Assembly (NCBI GenBank): GCA_958295515.1
Contig: CATQGW010000003.1
Span: 62,001 to 126,000 of the forward strand
DNA: 64,000 nucleotides
Origin: an uncultured Dehalococcoidia bacterium
GTDB taxonomy: Bacteria > Chloroflexota > Dehalococcoidia > Bin125
Direction of reading: 5' to 3'
Numbering within the stretch: the first letter of the stretch is position 1; the number at the start of each line of letters is the position of its first letter. The translations under genes were made by a program, and so were the position numbers. The notes below the pieces were generated by a model. The model was not told the origin of the DNA and did not search any database. It saw only the letters and a program-made list of their open reading frames with translations. Shown in pieces: positions 21,332-30,052 of the stretch.

Positions 21332-22537
21332 TCAGGCTAGCGATTCGGTGGTCGGGGGCGGGAGCAGCGACGGATCGACCAGGCGCACGAAGATTTCGTT
21401 GGCGACGGCGTGGCCGCGGGGAGTGAGGAGCAGTTGGGCATCGTGTTGCTCGGCGAGGTCCGTGCGCAGCGCCCACTCGATCACATGCTCGACTTCCGCG
21501 AACGCGGCGGGGTGGCGCCGCTGCAGACCATGTAGATCCACGCCCTCGCGGAGGCGCAGGCCGAGCGTGAGCGCGTCGATCAGCGCGTCCTGCTCCGTGA
21601 TCGCCTCGATGTCCTCGATGGCGGGGCTGGGCAGCCCGTTTGGTCCGCCGGCGACGGAGGCCAGTCGGCGGATGTAGGCGGCGGGGCGGCGGACGACGCT
21701 GTAGCGCAGACCGTCGAAGCAACCGTGCGCGCCGGGGCCGACGCCGATGTAGTCGCCGCAGCGCCAGTAGTTGAGGTTGTGCCGGCATTGGCGGCCGGTC
21801 AGCGCGTAGTTGCTGGTTTCGTAGTGCTCGTAGCCGGCGCGCGTCAGGCGCTGCGCGGTCCAGGTGGCGATTTCGGCGACCACATCGGGATCGGCTTCGA
21901 CCACCGCGCCGGCCGCAACGCGCGCGGCCAGCGGCGTGTCCTCCTCCACGGTCAGCGCGTAGCAGGAGAGGTGCTCGGGACGCCAGGCGACGACGCGCTC
22001 CAGCGTGTCTCGCCAAGTCTCGAAGCGCTGCTGCGGCAGGCCGTAGATCAGATCCAGGTTGACGTTCTCGAAACCCGCGGCGCGGATTTCGGACAGCGCG
22101 GCCTCGGCCCGCTCCGCGCTGTGTAGCCGATCGAGGAAGCGGAGCTCGTCGGGATCGAGCGACTGCACGCCCATCGAGACGCGGTTCACGCCGGCGGCGC
22201 GGTAGCCGCGCATCCGCTCGATGCTGACGCTCTCGGGGTTGGCTTCGAGCGTGATTTCGGCCTCGGGGGCGACGCTGAAGTGTCGGCGGGCGGCGTCCAG
22301 CAGACGGGCGATCTGATCGCCTTCGAGCAGGCTCGGCGTGCCGCCGCCGATGAAGATGGTCTGCACGAGCCGTCCCGCCGCGCGCTCGGACCAGAGTTCG
22401 AGCTCGCGCAGCGCGGCGCTGAGCCAGTCGCCGCTGAGATGCTCGAGCGCGGCGTAGGAGTTGAAGTCGCAGTAGGCGCATTTGACCGTGCAGAAGGGCA
22501 CGTGAATGTAGAGCGAGAGCGGCGCGGCGTCGGTCAT
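21332..22537 (-). CDS. hemW: Radical SAM heme chaperone HemW (HemN-like)
   Basis: 401 residues from ATG 22537. The radical SAM cluster motif is C16-x3-C20-x2-C23 (HVPFCTVKCAYCDFNSY). The SAM-binding GGGTPS motif and the VSMGVQSLDPDELRFLDRLH segment follow, with a C-terminal HemN-like domain (GHAVANEIFVRL). The CDFNSY context and lack of the HemN N-terminal extension favour HemW, the heme-insertion protein, over oxygen-independent coproporphyrinogen oxidase; the distinction is inference. It lies 15 nt upstream of the Panacea gene on the same strand and is divergent from aspS. Confidence 0.9.
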   Translation of the reverse strand: MTDAAPLSLYIHVPFCTVKCAYCDFNSYAALEHLSGDWLSAALRELELWSERAAGRLVQTIFIGGGTPSLLEGDQIARLLDAARRHFSVAPEAEITLEANPESVSIERMRGYRAAGVNRVSMGVQSLDPDELRFLDRLHSAERAEAALSEIRAAGFENVNLDLIYGLPQQRFETWRDTLERVVAWRPEHLSCYALTVEEDTPLAARVAAGAVVEADPDVVAEIATWTAQRLTRAGYEHYETSNYALTGRQCRHNLNYWRCGDYIGVGPGAHGCFDGLRYSVVRRPAAYIRRLASVAGGPNGLPSPAIEDIEAITEQDALIDALTLGLRLREGVDLHGLQRRHPAAFAEVEHVIEWALRTDLAEQHDAQLLLTPRGHAVANEIFVRLVDPSLLPPPTTESLA

Positions 22538-22635
22538 TGGGCGAGTGTATGGGCTGCAACGCGCGGCAGGGCTGGGAAATTGCCCGCGCGCAGGGCGCGT
22601 GACACACTCAGACGAGAGCGAATCCGAGGTCTGTA

Positions 22636-24435
22636 ATGCTCAAATCACACGGCTGCGGGGCGCTGCGCCGCGAGGATGTCGGCGAGCGCGTGACGCTGGC
22701 CGGCTGGGTGCATCGTCGGCGCGACCACGGGCGGCTGATCTTCCTCGACCTGCGCGACCGCGACGGCATTGTGCAAGTAGTGGTGCGCCCGAGCGGCGAT
22801 GACGCAGCCTACGCGGCGGCGAACGAGGCTCGCGGCGAGTACGTGCTGCAGATCGAGGGCGAAGTCGCCGCCCGCAGCGAGGCGACGGTCAATCCCAACC
22901 TGCCGACCGGCGAGGTGGAAGTGATCGCGGAGCGCGTCGAGGTGCTGAACGCCGCCAAGACGCCGCCGTTCGCGGTCAACGAGGACACCGTCGAGGTCGA
23001 TGAACTGGTGCGGCTGCGCTACCGCTACATCGACATCCGCCGTCCGCAGATGCTGGCGGCGCTGGAATTGCGCGATCGGCTCAACCAGCAGATTCGCGCC
23101 TTCATGTCGGGGCGCGGCTTTCTCGAGGTGGAGACGCCGATCATGGTCGCGGCGACGCCGGAGGGCGCGCGCGACTATGTGGTGCCGAGCCGCCTCCAGC
23201 CGGGAGCCTTCTACGCGCTGCCGCAGGCGCCGCAGCAGCTGAAGCAGCTGCTGATGGTCGCCGGCGTCGAGCGTTACTTCCAGATCGCGCGCTGCTTCCG
23301 CGACGAGGACCTGCGCGCGGACCGGCAGCCGGAGTTCACGCAGCTCGACCTGGAGTGGTCGTTCTGCGAGGAGGACGATGTGCTGGCGCTGCTGGAGGAG
23401 CTGTTCGCCGAGGTCACGGCGGCGCTGCGTCCGGACCTGACGGTGCCGCGTCCGTTCCCGCGTCTGACCTGGCACGAAGCGATGGAGCGGTACGGCTCGG
23501 ACAAGCCGGACCTGCGCTACGGGCTGGAGCTGAGCGACTGCTCGGAGCTTGCGGCGCGTTCGGCGTTCGGCGTGTTCAGCAAGGCGGTGGCCGAGGGCGG
23601 GCGGGTGCGAGGGATCGTGATGCCGGGCGGCGCGTCGCTGTCGCGGCGCGAGGTGGACGGTTTCACCGACCTGGCGCGCACGATGGGCGCGCCGGGGCTG
23701 GTCTCGATTCAGTTCACGGCTGCGCCTGCGGAGGCGACGGAAGACGACATGCGCTCCCCGGTGCTGCGGCACATTGGAGTGGAGGATGCGCGCGCCATCG
23801 GCGAGCGCTGCGGCGCGTCGGCCGGCGACCTTGTGCTGCTCGCCGCCGGCGAGGCGGGGATGGTGGCGACGGTGCTCGACGGCATTCGCCGCGAGCTGGC
23901 GCGGCGGCTCGATCTTGCGGACCCCACCGTGCTGCAATACGGCTTTGTCACCGATTTTCCGCTGGTCGAGTGGGACGCTCAGGCCGGACGCTGGAACGCG
24001 CTGCATCATCCGTTCACCGCGCCGCAGGCAGCGGATACGGGTCTGCTGGACTCGGATCCCGGCAGCGCGCGCGCGCGCGCCTACGACACGATCGCCAACG
24101 GCTTCGAGTTGGGTTCCGGCTCGATCCGCATCCACGACCGTGAGGTGCAGGAGCAGGTCTTCGGGCTGCTGGGGATCGGGCGGGAGGAGGCGCGGGAGCG
24201 CTTTGGGCATTTGCTGGAGGCGTTTGAGTACGGCGCGCCGCCGCACGGCGGCTTCGCGTTCGGGATCGACCGTGTGGCGATGCTGCTGGCGGGGCGGGAG
24301 AACATCCGCGAGGTGATCGCCTTCCCGAAAACACAGTCGGCCTCCGATCCGCTGACCGGCGCGCCGCAGCCGCTCACGGCTGAGCAGCTGGCGGAATTGC
24401 ATCTCCACGTCAGAACTCCGATCGCAGACGGTTAG
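22636..24435 (+). CDS. aspS: Aspartyl-tRNA synthetase
   Basis: 599 residues, the bacterial form. It begins with an OB-fold anticodon-binding domain (GWVHRRRDHGRLIFLDLRDR), then class II motif 2 (FRDEDLRADRQPEFTQLD), a bacterial GAD insertion domain in the middle, and motif 3 (GFAFGIDRVAML) near the C-terminus. It charges tRNA-Asp. A non-discriminating form that also charges tRNA-Asn cannot be excluded from the sequence alone. A 9-bp hairpin lies just after the stop. Confidence 0.95.
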   Translation: MLKSHGCGALRREDVGERVTLAGWVHRRRDHGRLIFLDLRDRDGIVQVVVRPSGDDAAYAAANEARGEYVLQIEGEVAARSEATVNPNLPTGEVEVIAERVEVLNAAKTPPFAVNEDTVEVDELVRLRYRYIDIRRPQMLAALELRDRLNQQIRAFMSGRGFLEVETPIMVAATPEGARDYVVPSRLQPGAFYALPQAPQQLKQLLMVAGVERYFQIARCFRDEDLRADRQPEFTQLDLEWSFCEEDDVLALLEELFAEVTAALRPDLTVPRPFPRLTWHEAMERYGSDKPDLRYGLELSDCSELAARSAFGVFSKAVAEGGRVRGIVMPGGASLSRREVDGFTDLARTMGAPGLVSIQFTAAPAEATEDDMRSPVLRHIGVEDARAIGERCGASAGDLVLLAAGEAGMVATVLDGIRRELARRLDLADPTVLQYGFVTDFPLVEWDAQAGRWNALHHPFTAPQAADTGLLDSDPGSARARAYDTIANGFELGSGSIRIHDREVQEQVFGLLGIGREEARERFGHLLEAFEYGAPPHGGFAFGIDRVAMLLAGRENIREVIAFPKTQSASDPLTGAPQPLTAEQLAELHLHVRTPIADG

Positions 24436-24444
24436 GCGACGGCG

Positions 24445-24467
24445 CTCCGCGCGTTCGGCGCGCGGGG
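24445..24467 (+). terminator. Candidate terminator hairpin after aspS
   Basis: The arms 24445-24453 and 24459-24467 pair over 9 bp (one T-G pair) around the loop TTCGG. The stem is GC-only apart from the wobble. No T-run follows, so a Rho-independent role is uncertain. It lies 10 nt after the aspS stop. Confidence 0.4.
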
Positions 24468-24529
24468 CGGTGATAATCTCGCGGTCTAACGATGTGCCGT
24501 GACGGAGCAGTGATGTGAGGAGGGCGCGG

Positions 24530-26278
24530 ATGCGTCGTACACGAGTTTGGACGGTGGGCGCGCTGATCGCGCTGGCAGCGGCGCTGTTCGCCGCCTGCGG
24601 CGGAGACGACTCGGCGCAGCAGCAACAGACGCAAAGCGGCGATCGTCAGGAGCGCCAGCAGCAGCAGGCCGAGACGACCGCCGAGCGCGAGGAGAGCCGA
24701 GAGCCGCGGCAGCAGGGTACGCAGCAGGAGCAGGCGATCGAGCGCTCGGCGTCGGAGCAACGCGCCTCCGCGCCGGAGCCGGGCACGCTGCGGATCGCGC
24801 GCGGCGAACCGATCAACCTCGATCCGGCGCAGGTCACCGACGTGACCTCGGCGGTGATCGTGGTGGAGATTTTCGGCGGGCTGCTGACGCTCGATCAGGA
24901 TTTGCGGATCGCGCCCGATCTGGCCGAGGCGGTGCCGGCACCGATGGAGAATGCGGATGGCACCGTGACCTACCGCTTCACGCTGCGGCGCAACGCCAGC
25001 TTCCACGACGGCAAGCGGATTTCGGCGGAAGACGTGAAGTGGAGCCTGGAGCGTCACGCGAGCCCGGAGACGCTCTCGCCGACCGCGCCGGACTTCCTGG
25101 GCGACATCGTGGGCGCACGCGAGTACGCGCGCGGGCGCGCGGACGAGATCGTCGGCATCCAGGTGATCGACGACATAACGCTGGACATCACGATCGATGC
25201 GGCCAAGCCCTATTTCCTCTACCTGCTGACGTTCCCCACGGCGTTCGTGGTGGATCGCGTGCAGGTGGAGGCGGATCCGGAGCGCTGGGCGCTGGCCCCG
25301 AACGGCAGCGGGCCGTTCGAGCTGCGCGAGTGGACGCTGGGCGAGGGGATGGTGCTGGAGCGCTTCGACGACTACCACCTCGAGCCGGCCGGCGTGGAGA
25401 CGGTGCAGGTGCGCTTCGCAGGCGGGGGGATCGAGCAGTTCGAGAACGATGAGGTGGATATCGCCGGGGTGGGGATCAACGACATCGAGCGGGTGCGCGA
25501 CCCGGCCTCGGACTTGAATCCGCTCTATGTGAGCCGCAACGAGCTGTCGATCTTCTACGTGGCGTTCAACACCGCCTCGCCGCCGTTCGACGACCCGCTG
25601 GTGCGGCGCGCGCTGGCGCACGCGATCGACAAGACGACGATCGTGGAGACGGTGCATCAGGGGCTGTCACGCGAGGCGCACGGGATCGTGCCGCCGGGGC
25701 TGGCGGCCTATGACCCGGACTACTTCGGTCTGTCGTTCGACCCGGAGCTGGCGCAGGAGCTGCTGGCCGAGTCGCGCTACGCGGGGCTGGCGATCCTGGA
25801 CTCGATTCGGCTGACGGTCTCGGGCGTGGGCGCGACGCCGGGCGGCACCTATGAGGCGATTCAGGACATGTGGCGGGTGAATCTCGGTCTCGAGGTGGAA
25901 ATTCAGCAGGTGGAGTTCGCCACCTTCATCGCCGAGCTGGACCGCGGGCTGTATCCGATGTTCAGCCTGGGCTGGAGCCTCGACTTCCCGGACCCGCAGA
26001 ACGTGCTGGACTACAAGTTCTACAGCCGCTCGCTGGGCAACGATGTGGGGCTGGACGATGCGGAGCTCGACGCGCTGATTGAGCGAGCGCGCACCGAGTT
26101 TGACTCCGAGCGTCGGATCGCGCTGTACCGCGAGGTGGAGCGTCAGCTGGTGAGGGACGCGATCTGGATTCCGCTGTTCCATTCGCAGGCGCACGAGGTG
26201 GTGAAGCCCTACGTGGAGGGCTACCTGCCGACGCGGATGGTCAACCCACAGCTACGGTACGTGCGGCTGGCGCAGTAG
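24530..26278 (+). CDS. ABC transporter substrate-binding lipoprotein, oligopeptide family (SBP family 5)
   Basis: 582 residues from ATG 24530, with GAGGAGGG upstream; GTG 24515 overlaps that Shine-Dalgarno and was rejected. A signal peptide ends in a lipobox (LFAAC, Cys at about residue 23), so the protein is a membrane-anchored lipoprotein. It is followed by a flexible Q/E/R-rich linker of about 60 residues, then the family 5 fold (GTLRIARGEPINLDPAQ, FTLRRNASFHDGKRISAEDV, LVRRALAHAIDKTTIV). It would deliver peptides or related ligands to the two permeases encoded next. No DppD or DppF-type ATPase is in the cluster. Confidence 0.9.
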   Translation: MRRTRVWTVGALIALAAALFAACGGDDSAQQQQTQSGDRQERQQQQAETTAEREESREPRQQGTQQEQAIERSASEQRASAPEPGTLRIARGEPINLDPAQVTDVTSAVIVVEIFGGLLTLDQDLRIAPDLAEAVPAPMENADGTVTYRFTLRRNASFHDGKRISAEDVKWSLERHASPETLSPTAPDFLGDIVGAREYARGRADEIVGIQVIDDITLDITIDAAKPYFLYLLTFPTAFVVDRVQVEADPERWALAPNGSGPFELREWTLGEGMVLERFDDYHLEPAGVETVQVRFAGGGIEQFENDEVDIAGVGINDIERVRDPASDLNPLYVSRNELSIFYVAFNTASPPFDDPLVRRALAHAIDKTTIVETVHQGLSREAHGIVPPGLAAYDPDYFGLSFDPELAQELLAESRYAGLAILDSIRLTVSGVGATPGGTYEAIQDMWRVNLGLEVEIQQVEFATFIAELDRGLYPMFSLGWSLDFPDPQNVLDYKFYSRSLGNDVGLDDAELDALIERARTEFDSERRIALYREVERQLVRDAIWIPLFHSQAHEVVKPYVEGYLPTRMVNPQLRYVRLAQ

Positions 26279-26314
26279 TTCGGCGTCGGCCGGCGTGAGG
26301 AGCGCGGCGGCGTC

Positions 26315-27304
26315 ATGGGCGTAAGCGGAGCGATCCCGCTGCTCTTGCGGCGGCTGGCGCTGGTCCCGGTGCTGGTCTTCGCGGTGCTCGTCTTCACCTA
26401 CGCGATCACCCAGATCGCGCCGGGCGATCCGGTGGAAATCATCGCCGGACAACGGGACATCGATCCCGCGCAGGCGAATCAGATTCGCGAAGAGTACGGC
26501 CTCAACGGGAGCTTCCTTGAGCGCTTCGGCGACTACGTGGTGGGGCTGGTCACCCGCGCCGACCTCGGACCGTCCTATTACTACCGCTCGCCGACGCGCT
26601 CGGTGCAGGAGCTGCTCGGCGAGCGGATTTGGGTGTCGACGCAGATCAATCTGATCGTGATGGCGCTGGTGTTCGGGCTGGGAATTCCCTTGGGCGTCTT
26701 TGCCGGCGTGCGGCGCGGGACCTGGAAGGACCCGGCGACGATTGGGTTCTGGAAGGTCTTCGATTCCATCCCCTCGCCGATCTTCATCGTGCTGATTGTG
26801 GCGTTCTTCGCCGAGTGGGGGGCGACGATCATCAATGCGTTCGGCTTCAACGTCCCCGCGGTCTGGACACCCGGCGATCCTGCGTCATACGTCATTCCGG
26901 TGCTGGCGCTGACGATCCCGTCGCTGGGCGGCATGGCGCGGTTCGTGCGGGTCAGCCTGCTCTCGACGCTGGACGACGACTACGTGCGCACGGCGCGGGC
27001 GAAGGGCTTGACCGATCGGCGGGTGCTCTACGGCCATGTGCTGCGCAACGCGCTGCTGCCGCTGAGCACGGTGATCGGCCTCTCGGTGGTTGGCGTGATC
27101 ACCGGCTCGATCATCATCGAAACGCGCTACGGGGTGCCGGGCGTCGGGGCGTTCCTGTTCCGCTCGATTAATCAGCGCGACTTCAACGTGGTGCTCGCCT
27201 TCACGCTGCTGACGGCGACCCTGTTCATCGTGGTCAATGCGTTGATCGATATCTTCTACATCTTCATCGATCCGCGGATCCGCTACACGGCGAGGTTCTC
27301 GTGA
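26315..27304 (+). CDS. ABC transporter permease, DppB-like
   Basis: 329 residues. The first membrane helix (LVPVLVFAVLVFTYAITQI) is followed by the typical periplasmic region ending in PGDPV, then five further helices. The EAA loop coupling motif is at VRTARAKGLTDRRVLYGHVLRNALLP, shown here in parts: ARAKGLTDRRV and HVLRNALLP. It is one half of the transmembrane channel; the partner is the downstream DppC-like permease, whose start overlaps this stop by 4 nt. Confidence 0.92.
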   Translation: MGVSGAIPLLLRRLALVPVLVFAVLVFTYAITQIAPGDPVEIIAGQRDIDPAQANQIREEYGLNGSFLERFGDYVVGLVTRADLGPSYYYRSPTRSVQELLGERIWVSTQINLIVMALVFGLGIPLGVFAGVRRGTWKDPATIGFWKVFDSIPSPIFIVLIVAFFAEWGATIINAFGFNVPAVWTPGDPASYVIPVLALTIPSLGGMARFVRVSLLSTLDDDYVRTARAKGLTDRRVLYGHVLRNALLPLSTVIGLSVVGVITGSIIIETRYGVPGVGAFLFRSINQRDFNVVLAFTLLTATLFIVVNALIDIFYIFIDPRIRYTARFS

Positions 27305-28470
27305 GTCTCGCTGCGGAGACGGCGAGCGCGTGGAGTCGTCCGCCCAAGTCGGAGGCGCCCTGGCTGCGCGCGGTGCGCGCGCTGGCGAAGAAGCGGATCG
27401 CCGTCGTTTGCATCGTGCTGATCACAATTCTCTACGGCGCCGGGCTGTACACCACGCTCGACGCGTTCGGGGTCGACACGGGACTGCAGGATCCGAATGC
27501 GTCGAACCTGCGGATCACGCGCCCGATTCGCGCGGCGGAGGACGGCCGCGCCGAAACGCTTGGCGCGTTCGCAGAGCGGCACAGCGTCGATCTGGCGGCG
27601 CTGCCGGCGCTCAACCCCGACCTGATCGCCGAGCACGGAGCGCTGACGCCGGAAACCGTACTGCGGCCCGGCACGCAGATCGTGTTGCGCAACGGCGAGG
27701 AACTACAGGGACCGTCGCTGCGCCATCTCTTCGGCACCGATCGGGTGGGACGCGATCTGTTCTCGCGGGCGCTGTTCTCGCTGCGCACCACGATGATCGT
27801 GAGCGTGCTGTCGGTGGTGGTGGGGAACATCTTCCTGGGCTGGGGGCTGGGGCTGTTGGCCGGCTATCGCGGCGGGCTGATGGACAGCATGATCATGCGC
27901 GCCGCCGACTTTGTGCTCGCGCTGCCCGGGTTGCTCATTCTGCTGGTGCTCGTCTCCGCGTTCCGCGAACCCTGGGGCGAGGTCGTGCGCGACATTCAGG
28001 GCTGGCTGGGCACCGACTTCTTCATTGCGCAGGGCATCCATACCTACACACTGATGATCTTTGCGATGTCGTTCGTCGGTTGGGGCGGCACGGCGCGCTT
28101 CATTCGCGCGCAGACGCTGGCGACGCGCGAGTCCGATTTCGTGCTGGCGGCCGAGTGCATCGGCGCGCGCACGCCGCGCATCCTGAGCCGCCACCTGTTT
28201 CCGGCGGTGCTGCCCTGGATCGTGGTCGGGATGAGCGCCTCGCTCGGTGAGATTGCGGGGTCGGAGGTCGTGTTGACCTGGTTGGGCATCGGCGTGACCC
28301 CGCCCACCGCGTCGTTCGGCGCGATGGTGGACGACGCCGGACACTGGAAGTCGCTGATTCTCCATCCGCAGATGTTGCTGGTGCCGATGGGCTTCATTCT
28401 CGTGCTGATGCTCTCCTTCAACTTACTGGGGGATGCGATCAATGATGTGCTCAACCCGCGGGGGCGCTGA
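27301..28470 (+). CDS. ABC transporter permease, DppC-like, with a LysM-like insertion
   Basis: 389 residues from GTG 27301, about 90 more than a usual DppC. After the first helix (about residues 33-50) comes an extra-cytoplasmic segment. Its residues about 84-130 resemble a LysM domain: a T-L-G-A-F-A-E-R-H start, the central ALNPDLIAEHG and a final LRPGTQIVL. The normal permease core follows: GTDRVGRDLFSR, five further helices and an EAA-like loop (GARTPRILSRHLFPAVLP). LysM folds bind peptidoglycan-type glycans. A LysM in this loop is unusual and may tether the transporter to the cell wall, or help to capture muropeptides. Confidence 0.85.
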   Translation: MSLAAETASAWSRPPKSEAPWLRAVRALAKKRIAVVCIVLITILYGAGLYTTLDAFGVDTGLQDPNASNLRITRPIRAAEDGRAETLGAFAERHSVDLAALPALNPDLIAEHGALTPETVLRPGTQIVLRNGEELQGPSLRHLFGTDRVGRDLFSRALFSLRTTMIVSVLSVVVGNIFLGWGLGLLAGYRGGLMDSMIMRAADFVLALPGLLILLVLVSAFREPWGEVVRDIQGWLGTDFFIAQGIHTYTLMIFAMSFVGWGGTARFIRAQTLATRESDFVLAAECIGARTPRILSRHLFPAVLPWIVVGMSASLGEIAGSEVVLTWLGIGVTPPTASFGAMVDDAGHWKSLILHPQMLLVPMGFILVLMLSFNLLGDAINDVLNPRGR

Positions 28471-28482
28471 GCGGGGCGCTGA

Positions 28483-28488
28483 TATGCT
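28483..28488 (+). promoter_or_regulatory. Candidate -10 hexamer upstream of tig
   Basis: TATGCT within CTGATATGCT lies 42 nt before the tig start in a short 60-nt spacer. The preceding TGA gives an extended -10 look. There is no clear -35 box, so support is weak. Confidence 0.22.
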
Positions 28489-28530
28489 CTTGCGAACGTG
28501 TGCATTGACGTGTGAACGGGTTGTGGGCGC

Positions 28531-29967
28531 ATGAAAGTCACTGCTGAGCGCATCCCTGAGTCTCAGGTGGTGCTGGAGATCGAGTTGGAAGACGAGCGCG
28601 TCGAGCGCTCGCTGAATCAGGCGGCGCGGCGGCTGTCGCAGCGCGTGCGCATTTCGGGCTTCCGCCAGGGCAAGGCGCCGCGGCCGGTGGTGGAGCGCCT
28701 GCTGGGCGCGGATGCGGTGTTCGAGGAGGCGTCCCAGCGGCTGGTCGGCCAGGCGGTGCAGGAGGCGATGGAGAGCGAGGGGCTGGAGGCGGTCGCGGTG
28801 CCGCAGGTCGAGATCACCGGGCGCGAGCCGGTCACGCTGCGCGCCACCGTGCCGCTGCCGCCGACGGTCGAGCTGGGCGACTATCGCAGCATCGCCGTGG
28901 CGCGCCCCGAGAGCGAGTTCAGCGAGGAGCTGGTGGAGGAGCGGATTCTGTCGCTGCGCCGTCAGCACGCCGTGATTGAGCCGGTGGAGCGCGCGCCGCA
29001 GCTGGACGATCGCGTGACCGCCGACATCCGCGCCGAGGTTGAGGGCGAAGAGATCATGAGCGAGCAGGGCGCGGAGTTCCATCTGCGTGCGGGGCAGGCG
29101 GTCGGCGTGCCGGGGCTGATGGAGCGGCTGGTCGGTCTGGATGTCGGCGTCGAGCACCGGATCGATATTGATGTCGATGAGGATTGGGACGACAAGGAGG
29201 TGGCAGGCAAAACAGTCACCTTCGAGGTGACCATTGCCGAGGTGAAGCAGGAGGATCTGCCGGAGCCGGATGACGATTTTGCGATGGAGGTCTCGGAGGA
29301 GTTCGAGACCTTCGCGGAGTTGCGCGCGCGGATCGCCGAGCAGCTGCGTGGGCAGGCCGATCAGCAGGTGCAGCAGCAGCTGCGGGCCGCGGTGCTGCAG
29401 GCGGCGATTGCCAAGGCGACGCTGGAGTACCCGCCCGCGCTGGTGGAGCACGAAGTTGAGCACATGCGCCAGGACTTCGCGCGGCAGATGGGGCAGGATC
29501 CGGAGACGTTCCTGCGCGACGAGGGCGAGCAGGGTGAGCAGCTGTTGGCCAGCTTCCGCACCCAGGCCAACGACCGGGTGATCAACACGTTGGTGCTCCA
29601 GGAGGTCATGGAGGCCGAAGCGATCGTGGTGACGGATGAGGAAGTGGACGCGGAGCTGCGGCGGATCCTCGAGGAGAGCGGCGATGCGCGCGGCGATGAG
29701 CTGATTCGCAACGAGCAGGTGCGGGAGAATGTGCGCGGCAATCTCAGGCGCGAGCGCACCGTGGAACGTCTCGAACAGATCGCGCTGGCCAATCAGGCCG
29801 GCGGGCTGGGCGATGCCGCCGAGGCCAACGTGGAGGAAGCTGAGGCCGAGGACGCGGTGGAGGCGGAGCAGCCGGAGGAAGCCGAGTCCGAGGACGCGGC
29901 GGAGGCTGAGCCGCCGGAGGACGGCGGCGAGGTCGACGACAGCACCGCCGAGGCGGATGAACGGTAA
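28531..29967 (+). CDS. tig: Trigger factor chaperone / peptidyl-prolyl isomerase
   Basis: 478 residues. The N-terminal ribosome-binding domain carries the signature GFRQGKAP (residues about 47-54), which docks at L23. A central FKBP-like PPIase domain (DDRVTADIRAEVEG to VTIAEVKQEDLPE) and the long helical C-terminal chaperone domain follow. The last 50 residues form an extremely acidic A/E/D-rich tail that is longer than usual. It is the first gene of the tig-clpP-clpX group, the conserved order in many bacteria, linking folding of new proteins to proteolysis. It is separated from clpP by 85 nt. Confidence 0.95.
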   Translation: MKVTAERIPESQVVLEIELEDERVERSLNQAARRLSQRVRISGFRQGKAPRPVVERLLGADAVFEEASQRLVGQAVQEAMESEGLEAVAVPQVEITGREPVTLRATVPLPPTVELGDYRSIAVARPESEFSEELVEERILSLRRQHAVIEPVERAPQLDDRVTADIRAEVEGEEIMSEQGAEFHLRAGQAVGVPGLMERLVGLDVGVEHRIDIDVDEDWDDKEVAGKTVTFEVTIAEVKQEDLPEPDDDFAMEVSEEFETFAELRARIAEQLRGQADQQVQQQLRAAVLQAAIAKATLEYPPALVEHEVEHMRQDFARQMGQDPETFLRDEGEQGEQLLASFRTQANDRVINTLVLQEVMEAEAIVVTDEEVDAELRRILEESGDARGDELIRNEQVRENVRGNLRRERTVERLEQIALANQAGGLGDAAEANVEEAEAEDAVEAEQPEEAESEDAAEAEPPEDGGEVDDSTAEADER

Positions 29968-30010
29968 CCCGGTCCGTGTTCTGTTCCGAGGCCGCGCCAA
30001 GCGGGATCAC

Positions 30011-30020
30011 GGGTACACTG
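30011..30020 (+). promoter_or_regulatory. Candidate -10 element upstream of clpP
   Basis: GGGTACACTG contains the hexamer TACACT (30014-30019), which ends 33 nt before the clpP start. It follows the GGGTANNCTG pattern also seen upstream of purE and the quinone oxidoreductase. No CtsR-type or other heat-shock operator was recognised. Confidence 0.33.
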
Positions 30021-30052
30021 ACTAACGCAGAGGATGCCTGGAGGAGGTTCGC

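Noticed and set aside
28423..30000. 525-residue open frame on the minus strand opposite tig
   Set aside because: tig is a complete, well-conserved gene on the plus strand; the antisense frame has His/Leu/Arg-rich composition typical of GC-rich shadows.
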